Source of the DNA: Burkholderiales bacterium
GTDB taxonomy: Bacteria; Pseudomonadota; Gammaproteobacteria; Burkholderiales; SG8-41
NCBI GenBank assembly: GCA_005800795.1
Contig: SYEN01000232.1
Span: 1-36,062, forward strand
Direction of reading: 5' to 3'
Length of the DNA: 36,062 bases
Shown here: positions 1 through 6,723 of the stretch, piece by piece
How the letters are laid out: each line of letters starts with the position of its first letter
Position numbering within the stretch: position 1 is the first letter of the stretch
Translations under genes and position numbers: made by a program
The notes under the pieces: model-generated
What the model was told of the DNA's origin: nothing
Seen by the model: the letters and a program-made list of their open reading frames with translations, nothing else
Database searches by the model: none

Positions 1-1007
1 GCGGCATGCACTGCCTGAAGTACGGACTGACGGTGCATAATATTCTGAAGCTGCGCGCGTATACGGTTGAGGGCGAATTGCTCGAAATCGGCGGCGATGG
101 GTTGGATGCCGCCGGTTACGATCTGCTGGCGCTGCTCACCGGCTCCGAGGGGCTGCTGGCGGTGATCACCAAAATCACCGTCAAGCTGCTGCCCAAGCCG
201 CAGCGCGCGCAATGCGTGCTGGCGGCTTTTGATGACCTGGTAAAGGCCGGGCAGGCCGTGGCCAATATCATCGCCGCCGGCATCATCCCTGCTGGGCTTG
301 AAATGATGGACAAAATCACCACTGGCGCAGTGGAACCCTTCGTCAATGCCGGTTATCCGCTGGATGCGGAAGCGATTTTGCTGTGCGAGTCCGACGGCAC
401 TCCGGAGGAAGTCGCCGACGAGATCAAGCGCATGAAAGCCGTGATGCAGGCCAGCGGCGCGACTGAAGTGCGCGTGTCGCAAGACGAAACTGAGCGAGTC
501 CGGTTTTGGGCCGGGCGCAAGAATGCCTTTCCTGCGGCGGGCCGCTTGTCGCCGGATTATTACTGCATGGACGGCACCATCCCGAAGCGCGCGCTGCCGC
601 AAGTGCTCACCGCCATCGCCGACTTGTCAAAAGAGTACGGCCTGCGCTGCATGAACGTGTTTCACGCTGGCGACGGTAATTTGCATCCGCTGATTTTGTA
701 TGACGCCAACCAGCCAGGGGAGCTTGCGCGCACCGAAGAATTTGGCGCAAAGATTCTAAAACTGTCGATCGACGTCGGCGGCACCATCACCGGCGAACAC
801 GGCGTAGGCGTGGAAAAAATCGATTCCATGTGCGACCAGTTTCGTGCGCCGGAACTGGCGATATTTCACGCAGTGAAGCAGGCGTTTGACGCAGGCGGGC
901 AACTGAACCCCGGCAAGGCGGTGCCCACGCTGCACCGCTGCGCGGAGATGGGGCGCATGCATGTGCATGCGGGCGAGGAGAAGTTTCCCGAGTTGCCTCG
1001 GTTTTAG
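1..1007 (+). CDS. glcD: Glycolate oxidase FAD-binding subunit GlcD, 5'-truncated by the window edge
   Basis: This is the C-terminal two thirds of GlcD, the flavin subunit that oxidises glycolate to glyoxylate together with GlcE and GlcF. The frame is open to the window edge, and the first residues (GMHCLKYGLTVHN) lie in the middle of the family's FAD-binding domain, so the start is upstream. About 334 residues are visible; full-length GlcD is about 500. The GEHGVGVEK segment near residue 265 and the ending QLNPGKAVP are typical of the FAD-oxidase C-terminal domain shared with D-lactate dehydrogenases. The gene is followed by glcE and glcF on the same strand, which fixes the identification as GlcD rather than a lone D-lactate dehydrogenase. 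A 195-bp gap to glcE contains a palindromic repeat pair, unusual inside this operon. Confidence 0.93.
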   Translation, partial: GMHCLKYGLTVHNILKLRAYTVEGELLEIGGDGLDAAGYDLLALLTGSEGLLAVITKITVKLLPKPQRAQCVLAAFDDLVKAGQAVANIIAAGIIPAGLEMMDKITTGAVEPFVNAGYPLDAEAILLCESDGTPEEVADEIKRMKAVMQASGATEVRVSQDETERVRFWAGRKNAFPAAGRLSPDYYCMDGTIPKRALPQVLTAIADLSKEYGLRCMNVFHAGDGNLHPLILYDANQPGELARTEEFGAKILKLSIDVGGTITGEHGVGVEKIDSMCDQFRAPELAIFHAVKQAFDAGGQLNPGKAVPTLHRCAEMGRMHVHAGEEKFPELPRF

Positions 1008-1065
1008 TTGCGCCGTAGCCCACCACCAAGCCTCTATCGTGTCCACAAAACACAGTCACCCGACA

Positions 1066-1175
1066 CCGTCGTTCCCGCGCAGGCGGGAACCCATAACACA
1101 GTGTCACTTGAGGGCAAACTACCCCCATCCTACCTTCACCAAGGATGGGGATACCCGCCTGCGCGGGAATGACGG
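1066..1175. repeat. Paired inverted repeat of the ATTCCCGC...GCGGGAAT class
   Basis: The left copy (1066-1092) and right copy (1148-1175) are near-perfect reverse complements of each other; each is itself palindromic around the core CCCGCGCAGGCGGG. They flank about 55 bp, so the whole unit could fold into a large cruciform or stem-loop. The core resembles the short repeat known as dRS3 in Neisseria and similar repeats in other proteobacteria. It sits between glcD and glcE and could act as an attenuator or mRNA stabiliser; that role is inference. Confidence 0.8.
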
Positions 1176-1202
1176 TATTTGTTTGCAACGGGTTTCTTAC
1201 TG

Positions 1203-2327
1203 ATGGAAGGCGTTGCAAATCAGCTTGCGGAAACCATCCGCGAGGCAAGCACAAATAAAACACCACTTCGAATAGTTGGCGGCGGCACCAAAGATTTCTA
1301 CGGCAATCCAACCACCGGTGAATTGTTGTGCACCAGCTCCTACCGCGGCATCGTCGATTACGAACCCACGGAGCTGGTGATTACCGCGCGCGCTGGTACG
1401 CCGCTGGCCGAAATTGAATCAACCTTGAAGGACAAGGGACAGATGCTGGCGTTTGAGCCACCGCATTTTTCTAAAGGCTTTCCCTCACCCCTAACCCCTC
1501 TCCCGGCGGGAGAGGGGAACAGTACGCTCGGCGGAACCATCGCCGCCGGACTGTCAGGCCCGCGCCGCCCCTACGCGGGCGCGGTGCGCGATCTGGTGCT
1601 GGGCGTTCGTATTCTCGACGGCACCGGCGCTGATTTGCGCTTTGGCGGACAAGTGATGAAGAACGTCGCGGGCTTTGATGTGTCGCGATTGATGGCAGGT
1701 GCAATGGGCACACTCGGCGTGATTCTCGAAGTGTCGCTGAAAACCCTGCCGCTGCCGCCTGCTGAGATCACGCTGCATCAACAGTGTAACGAAGCTGACG
1801 CCCTGCGCCTGATGAACGAGTGGGCCGGTCAGCCGTTGCCGGTTTCCGCAACGTGCTGGACGCATGGCGATTTGCGCATACGCCTGTCAGGTGCCGCCAG
1901 TGCCGTGGAAGCCGCGCGCAAGAAGCTAGGCGGCACTGTGGTGGATGCACCTCTGGCCAGCACACTCTGGAAAGGTGTGCGCGATCACACGGATGCGTAT
2001 TTCACCCGCAGCGGTGCGCTGTGGCGACTGTCGGTGAAATCGTCCGCGCCGGTAATCGTGCTGCCCGGCGTGCAGCGCCTGGAGTGGAGCGGCGCGCTGC
2101 GCTGGCTGCAAACTGATGCCAGTGCTGTGGCCGTGCGCGACGCCGCACAGAAGGCAGGCGGACACGCGACACTGTTTCGTTTGGATGACCACAGCGATGC
2201 CCTACGCAAAAATGGTGGCGTGTTTCATCCGCTATCGCCCGCGCTCGCCGCGATTCATCGCAAACTGAAACAGACCTTCGATCCGGTAGGCATACTGAAT
2301 CCTGGCCGCCTTTACCTCGATATCTAA
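1203..2327 (+). CDS. glcE: Glycolate oxidase FAD-binding subunit GlcE
   Basis: GlcE is the second flavin-domain subunit of glycolate oxidase. The protein of 374 residues has the N-terminal FAD-binding PCMH-type domain (LRIVGGGTKDFYG, then TLGGTIAAGLSGPRRPYAG and VMKNVAGFDVSRL) and the short C-terminal end QTFDPVGILNPGRLY. The start at 1203 was chosen because MEGVANQLAETIREA aligns with the usual GlcE beginning; an in-frame start at 1179 would add eight residues of poor fit. Oddly, residues 94-105 (PSPLTPLPAGEG) are encoded by a dispersed palindromic repeat inserted in frame between the family-typical EPPHF and TLGGT motifs. The open frame is kept, so the protein may still work, with an extra proline-rich loop. 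Neighbours are glcD upstream and glcF 42 bp downstream. Confidence 0.92.
   Translation: MEGVANQLAETIREASTNKTPLRIVGGGTKDFYGNPTTGELLCTSSYRGIVDYEPTELVITARAGTPLAEIESTLKDKGQMLAFEPPHFSKGFPSPLTPLPAGEGNSTLGGTIAAGLSGPRRPYAGAVRDLVLGVRILDGTGADLRFGGQVMKNVAGFDVSRLMAGAMGTLGVILEVSLKTLPLPPAEITLHQQCNEADALRLMNEWAGQPLPVSATCWTHGDLRIRLSGAASAVEAARKKLGGTVVDAPLASTLWKGVRDHTDAYFTRSGALWRLSVKSSAPVIVLPGVQRLEWSGALRWLQTDASAVAVRDAAQKAGGHATLFRLDDHSDALRKNGGVFHPLSPALAAIHRKLKQTFDPVGILNPGRLYLDI
1482..1517 (+). repeat. Palindromic repeat inserted in frame in glcE
   Basis: The sequence CCCTCACCCCTAACCCCTC is followed by a perfect inverted repeat: CCCCTCTCCC (1495-1504), GGC, GGGAGAGGGG (1508-1517). This composition is known to me as a common intergenic repeat in several proteobacterial genomes. 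Here it lies inside glcE and is 36 bp long, so the reading frame is preserved. It encodes PSPLTPLPAGEG. Confidence 0.8.
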
Positions 2328-2330
2328 AAT

Positions 2331-2355
2331 ACCAATAAAAACAAATACTTATAAC
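2331..2355 (-). repeat. AT-rich boundary motif, copy 1
   Basis: Read on the minus strand this is a copy of the dispersed motif (GTTATAAGTATTTGTTTTTA). It fills the glcE-glcF spacer and ends 14 bp before the GTG start of glcF. Confidence 0.7.
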
Positions 2356-2369
2356 TGCTACCCTACCCC

Positions 2370-3623
2370 GTGGAAACCCGACTCGCCGCCGTTATCAAGA
2401 ACACGCCGCAAGGCGCAGAGGCCGAAAGCATCCTGCGCAAGTGCGTGCACTGCGGCTTTTGCACAGCGACGTGCCCGACCTATCAATTGCTCGGTGACGA
2501 ACTCGACGGCCCTCGCGGGCGCATTTACCTCATCAAGCAAGTGCTGGAAGGCGCGCCTGCTACGGCCAAGACGCAGCTGCATCTGGACCGCTGCCTCACC
2601 TGCCGCTCGTGCGAAACCACTTGTCCGTCGGGCGTGCATTACAGCCGCCTGCTCGACATCGGACGTGCTGAAGTCGAAAAACAGGTTGGCCGCACGCCAG
2701 CAGATGCGCTCGGGCGCGTGGCGCTGCGCTCGGTGGTGCCGTTTGCAGGCGTATTTGGATCGCTACTTAAATTGGGACAACTCGCACGGCCTCTGCTGCC
2801 TGCCGCACTCAAGCAAAAAGTGCAGCCGCGTGCAGCCAGTGCAAAACCCTGGCCGAAAAACAATCATCCGCGCAAGATGCTGGTGCTCGAAGGCTGCGCT
2901 CAACCCAGCCTGTCACCCGCCACCAATGCGGCCGCCGCGCGCGTGCTCGACCGCCTGGGCATCACGCTGCTGCGTGCCCCGGACGTGCGCGGCGCCGGTT
3001 GCTGTGGCGCGCTGTCGTTTCACCTGAATGCGCAAGGCGAAGCGCTCGATTTCATGCGCAGGAACATTGACGCATGGTGGCCGCATCTTGAAGCGGGCGC
3101 GGAACAAATCGTTATCACCGCCAGCGGCTGCGGCGTGATGGTTAAAGACTACGAGCACGCTTTGCAGCACGATTCGGCTTATGCGGACAAAGCCCAACGC
3201 GTGTCGGAATTGGCCTGTGACATTAGCGATGTCATAGCCGCTGAGTCTGCCGGACTGCAGTCGCTCCTCGCACCGCACGCCTCACGCCTTAACAACAAAA
3301 TCGCGTTTCATGCCCCCTGCACCTTGCAACATGGCATGAAGAAAAAGGGCGCAGTCGAAGCACTGCTCACCGAACTGGGCTTTGAACTCACCCCGATAGC
3401 CGACGCCCATTTGTGCTGCGGTTCCGCGGGTACGTATTCGATTTTGCAGGCGGAACTCGCCCAACAGCTGCGCGCGAACAAAATCGCCGCGCTCGAATCG
3501 GGCATGCCCCACGAGATTGTCACCGCCAACATCGGCTGCCAATCCCATCTGCAGGCGGCGACCGAGTTGCCAGTACGGCATTGGATTGAACTGCTGGATG
3601 ACACAATGACAACGCCCGCATAA
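2370..3623 (+). CDS. glcF: Glycolate oxidase iron-sulfur subunit GlcF
   Basis: GlcF carries electrons from the flavin subunits towards the respiratory chain. The 417-residue protein has two ferredoxin-type 4Fe-4S motifs, CVHCGFCTATCP (Cys25, 28, 31, 35) and CLTCRSCETTCP (Cys76, 79, 82, 86). These are followed by two cysteine-rich CCG domains, visible as GAGCCGALSFHL and HLCCGSAGTYS. The N-terminal stretch through TYQLLGDELDGPRGRIY is the family signature. The start codon is GTG at 2370; METRLAAVIKNTP matches the usual GlcF N-terminus. It is the third gene of a glcDEF operon. The spacer before it is occupied by an AT-rich dispersed motif. Confidence 0.95.
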   Translation: METRLAAVIKNTPQGAEAESILRKCVHCGFCTATCPTYQLLGDELDGPRGRIYLIKQVLEGAPATAKTQLHLDRCLTCRSCETTCPSGVHYSRLLDIGRAEVEKQVGRTPADALGRVALRSVVPFAGVFGSLLKLGQLARPLLPAALKQKVQPRAASAKPWPKNNHPRKMLVLEGCAQPSLSPATNAAAARVLDRLGITLLRAPDVRGAGCCGALSFHLNAQGEALDFMRRNIDAWWPHLEAGAEQIVITASGCGVMVKDYEHALQHDSAYADKAQRVSELACDISDVIAAESAGLQSLLAPHASRLNNKIAFHAPCTLQHGMKKKGAVEALLTELGFELTPIADAHLCCGSAGTYSILQAELAQQLRANKIAALESGMPHEIVTANIGCQSHLQAATELPVRHWIELLDDTMTTPA

Positions 3624-3668
3624 GGCGGGCACGTTCTGTGGGCCCACCCTATTTCGCGACCCGATCAC

Positions 3669-5321
3669 GTGATTACAGAAACGAAACAGCAGAAACCGCG
3701 CACCATGCGACAACTCGCCAAGAACTACGACTTCATTATCGTCGGTGCCGGCAGCGCGGGCTGTGTGCTGGCCAACCGGCTGACCGAATCAGGACAGCAC
3801 CGTGTGTTGTTGCTCGAGGCCGGGCCAGACAGCCGTCATCCGTGGCTGCGCATTCCGTTGGGTTACGGCAAGCTCTTCACCGACCGGCGTTTCAACTGGT
3901 GCTACCAGACTGAGCCGCAACCACATTGCGCGGGCCGCAACATCGTTGCGCCGCGCGGGCGCGTGCTCGGCGGTTCGAGTTCGATCAACGGCCTCATTTA
4001 CATTCGTGGCCAGAAGCAGGATTTCGATCACTGGCGGCAATTGGGCAACACCGGCTGGGGCTTTGATGACGTATTGCCCTACTTTCGCAAAGCGGAAGAC
4101 AACGAGCGCGGCGCCGACGCATGGCATGGCGCGGGCGGCCCGCTCGGTGTGTCCGACTTGCGCGACCGCCACCCGCTGGCCGAGGCGTGGGTCGATGCCG
4201 CCGTGGAGTCCGGCTATCCGCGTAACGCGGATTTCAACGGTGCTACGCAGGAAGGCGCGGGCCTTTACCAGACGACAATGCGGCGCGGCGTGCGCAGTTC
4301 CACCGCCGCGGCCTACCTGGCACCGGTGCGCAACCTCGCCAATCTGCATGTGGTATCGGAAGCGCTGGCCACCCGCATTCTGTTCGAAGGTCGGCATGCG
4401 ACAGGCGTCGAATACACCGTTGGCGGCGTGAAACACGTCGCGCACGCCAACGTCGAGGTCATCGTAGCGGCCGGGGCATTTAACTCGCCGCAGCTTTTGC
4501 AACTTTCGGGGCTGGGTCCGGCAGATCTCATGAGGGCGCACGGCATCCCCGTGATCGCGGACTTGCCCGGCGTCGGCGCGGAACTCAGCGATCACTACTT
4601 CACCCGCATCATCCTGCGCGCGAAAGAGCCGCTGTCGCTCAACGATGCGGTGCGTCAATGGCATCGTGGCGCCGCGGCGGCGCTGCGCTACACCTTCCAG
4701 CGCCGCGGTTATTTCGCCATCCCCGCGATTTCGGCCGGCTGCTTTCTGCGCGCGCACCCCACCGCCGCCACACCCGACATTCAGGCGTCCCTCGGCCTCT
4801 ACTCAGTGCAGAACATCGGCGAGACCTTGCATCAGTTTTCCGGCGTCACTGCGGTGTGCTGCCTGCTACGTCCAGAGAGCAAAGGCAACGTGCGTATCCA
4901 GTCTGCCGATCCACAGCAGGCACCGGCGATCAACCCGAACTACCTGGCCTCCGAGAAAGACTGTGACACGATGATTCACGGCCTGCGCGCCGTGCGGCGC
5001 ATCCTGCAGGCACCTGCCATCAAACAGCACATCGCTGAGGAATTTGAGCCTGGGCCAGCTTGTGCCAGTGATGACGAACTGCTCGAGTATGCGCGTCAAC
5101 GCGGATCAACGGTCTACCACCCGGTCAGCACCTGCCGCATGGGGCAAGATGACACAGCGGTCGTCGACGCGCGTTTGCGCGTGCGCGGCTTTGCGGGCCT
5201 GCGCGTGATCGATGCATCCGTGATGCCGTCGCTGGTATCGGGCAATACCAACGCGGCGACTATCATGATTGCGGAAAAAGGTGCCCAAATGGTTCTTGAA
5301 GACGCGAAGGCACGAGCGTAG
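3669..5321 (+). CDS. GMC-family FAD oxidoreductase (choline/alcohol dehydrogenase-like)
   Basis: This flavoprotein probably oxidises an alcohol to an aldehyde or ketone. The dinucleotide-binding motif VGAGSAGCVLANRL begins at about residue 25, and the GMC signature GRVLGGSSSINGLIYIRG follows. Near the C-terminus are the active-site His484 in YHPVSTCRMG and Asn528 in SGNTNAATIMIAEKGA. Length (550 residues) is normal for the family. The GTG at 3669 gives the longest frame; ATG at 3705 (MRQLAKNYDF) is an equally plausible start, and neither has a strong ribosome site. It lies 45 bp after glcF on the same strand and is probably co-transcribed, which hints at alcohol-to-acid chemistry feeding glycolate-like substrates. 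The true substrate cannot be read from the sequence. Confidence 0.9.
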   Translation: MITETKQQKPRTMRQLAKNYDFIIVGAGSAGCVLANRLTESGQHRVLLLEAGPDSRHPWLRIPLGYGKLFTDRRFNWCYQTEPQPHCAGRNIVAPRGRVLGGSSSINGLIYIRGQKQDFDHWRQLGNTGWGFDDVLPYFRKAEDNERGADAWHGAGGPLGVSDLRDRHPLAEAWVDAAVESGYPRNADFNGATQEGAGLYQTTMRRGVRSSTAAAYLAPVRNLANLHVVSEALATRILFEGRHATGVEYTVGGVKHVAHANVEVIVAAGAFNSPQLLQLSGLGPADLMRAHGIPVIADLPGVGAELSDHYFTRIILRAKEPLSLNDAVRQWHRGAAAALRYTFQRRGYFAIPAISAGCFLRAHPTAATPDIQASLGLYSVQNIGETLHQFSGVTAVCCLLRPESKGNVRIQSADPQQAPAINPNYLASEKDCDTMIHGLRAVRRILQAPAIKQHIAEEFEPGPACASDDELLEYARQRGSTVYHPVSTCRMGQDDTAVVDARLRVRGFAGLRVIDASVMPSLVSGNTNAATIMIAEKGAQMVLEDAKARA

Positions 5322-5346
5322 TCAGCCCACGTTGTATGTTTGCACA

Positions 5347-5449
5347 GTACCTGGTACCGAACTTTAGGTGTACCGCCTAAGCCATTGAGGTACTAGTACT
5401 TTTCAGTACAGCGGCGTACTATCCCCCGAACTTCGGTACGGGGAGGTAC
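5347..5449 (+). promoter_or_regulatory. Phased array of nine GTAC sites upstream of a DNA methyltransferase
   Basis: GTAC occurs at 5347, 5354, 5370, 5390, 5396, 5406, 5416, 5436 and 5446. Five of these (5396, 5406, 5416, 5436, 5446) fall on one exact 10-bp register, and 5370 and 5390 are 20 bp apart. A chance rate of about one per 256 bp predicts fewer than one. The last site ends 3 bp before the ATG and overlaps the ribosome-binding region GGGGAGG. A small hairpin, CCGAACTTCGG (5426-5436), lies inside. A clear -35/-10 pair could not be assigned; TACTAT at 5417 is a weak -10 candidate overlapping one site. Confidence 0.75.
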
Positions 5450-5452
5450 ACG

Positions 5453-6688
5453 ATGCTCGGCTTTGAATCGGCACAGGCAACCGGTAGTCTGCGGGTTACC
5501 GGCACATCCATACTGACTAGGCGCGCGCGCGCGCGCGAGGTCGCCACTAAGGACATTCCCGTCTATCAGGGCGAGTTGTGGACGGCATTACAGCGGCAGG
5601 CCAGCAGCATCCACGAGATTTCCTACCGCGCGTGTTACAAGCCGCAACTGCCCGCGTATTTCATCGAGCGGCTTACCGAACCCGGCGACATGGTTTACGA
5701 CCCATTCAGCGGGCGCGGCACCACGGCTGTTGAGGCCGCGCTGCACGGTCGCTGTGTCATCGCCAACGACGTCAATCCGTTGTCGGCGATGCTCACGCAG
5801 CCGCGACTGGAATTGCCCTCGATTTTGCAAATCGAAACGCGGCTTGACACGTTGCGCTTCAAGGTAAAGCAACAACGCGATATCGATCTGTCGATGTTCT
5901 ACCACCGCGATACCGAACGCGAACTGCTGGCACTGCGCCGTTACCTTACCCTGCGGCGCGCGGACTACACCGAAGACGCCACAGACCGCTGGATACGCAT
6001 GGTGGCCACCAACCGGCTGACCGGACATTCTCCGGGATTCTTCTCCGTCTACACCCTGCCACCGAATCAGGCGGCCTCGCCCGAAAACCAGATAAAAATC
6101 AACGAGCGGCTGAAGCAAAAGCCCGGATATCGCGACGTACGCGAGCTGATCCTGAAAAAATCCCTGCAACTGCAAAGCAAACTCACCCCGCAACAGCGCG
6201 AAAAACTGAAAGCCGCCGCCGACAGTGCCACCTTCATGAACGACAGCGCCGCCAGCACGCTCGGCATTCCCACCGCAGCGGTCAAACTCACCGTGACCTC
6301 GCCGCCGTTTCTGGACGTGGTGCAATACGCCAAGGACAACTGGCTGCGCTGCTGGTTTAACGAACTCGATGCCGCCGATATCGCTGCGCGCATCACCATG
6401 AGCCGCACCGTATCGCATTGGTCCACCGCGATGCTCGACGTATTCCGCGAGCTGTATCGTGTGACCGCACCCAATGGCTGGGTGGCATTTGAAGTCGGCG
6501 AAGTGCGCGGCGGCAAAATCAAACTCGACGAGGTCGTCGCCCCCATCGGCATCGCAGCGGGATTCGCCTGTATGGCGGTGGCGATCAACACACAGAGGTT
6601 CACCAAAACCGCGAATATCTGGGGCGTTTCGAACAACAGCAAGGGTACTAACTCGAACCGGATTGTGCTGTTTCGCAAACCCGTGTAA
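5453..6688 (+). CDS. Orphan site-specific DNA methyltransferase (N4-cytosine or N6-adenine type)
   Basis: This 411-residue protein looks like an exocyclic-amino DNA methyltransferase. The SAM-binding motif DPFSGRGTT is at residues 83-91, followed by a D-x-N segment (ANDVNPLSA). The catalytic motif TSPPF is at about residues 282-286. Motif I precedes motif IV by about 190 residues, the order of the alpha class, although SPPF is more usual in m4C and beta-class enzymes. The intervening region probably holds target recognition. The start at 5453 has a strong ribosome site, GGGGAGG. No restriction endonuclease is adjacent, so it is an orphan. The upstream region carries nine GTAC sites, and codons 24-29 are a GC-dinucleotide tract. 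GTAC as its target is a hypothesis only. The end (KTANIWGVSNNSKGTNSNR) I cannot assign. Confidence 0.82.
   Translation: MLGFESAQATGSLRVTGTSILTRRARAREVATKDIPVYQGELWTALQRQASSIHEISYRACYKPQLPAYFIERLTEPGDMVYDPFSGRGTTAVEAALHGRCVIANDVNPLSAMLTQPRLELPSILQIETRLDTLRFKVKQQRDIDLSMFYHRDTERELLALRRYLTLRRADYTEDATDRWIRMVATNRLTGHSPGFFSVYTLPPNQAASPENQIKINERLKQKPGYRDVRELILKKSLQLQSKLTPQQREKLKAAADSATFMNDSAASTLGIPTAAVKLTVTSPPFLDVVQYAKDNWLRCWFNELDAADIAARITMSRTVSHWSTAMLDVFRELYRVTAPNGWVAFEVGEVRGGKIKLDEVVAPIGIAAGFACMAVAINTQRFTKTANIWGVSNNSKGTNSNRIVLFRKPV
5521..5537 (+). repeat. GC-dinucleotide tract in the methyltransferase 5' end
   Basis: Seventeen alternating bases, eight GC units plus G, encode part of an Arg-Ala-Arg-Ala-Arg stretch just before the conserved body of the protein. 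A two-base slip would break the frame; such tracts also favour Z-DNA. Confidence 0.85.
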
Positions 6689-6723
6689 TAAGGCACCGGC
6701 TGGTCATCGCGCAAAAATACGCC

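Noticed and set aside
3789..4757. A 322-codon frame opposite the GMC oxidoreductase
   Set aside because: It lies wholly within a well-supported gene and lacks family motifs.
5417..5422. TACTAT as a -10 box for the methyltransferase promoter
   Set aside because: No -35 hexamer stands at a suitable distance (TTGAGG at 5385 is about 26 bp away), so the promoter is unassigned.
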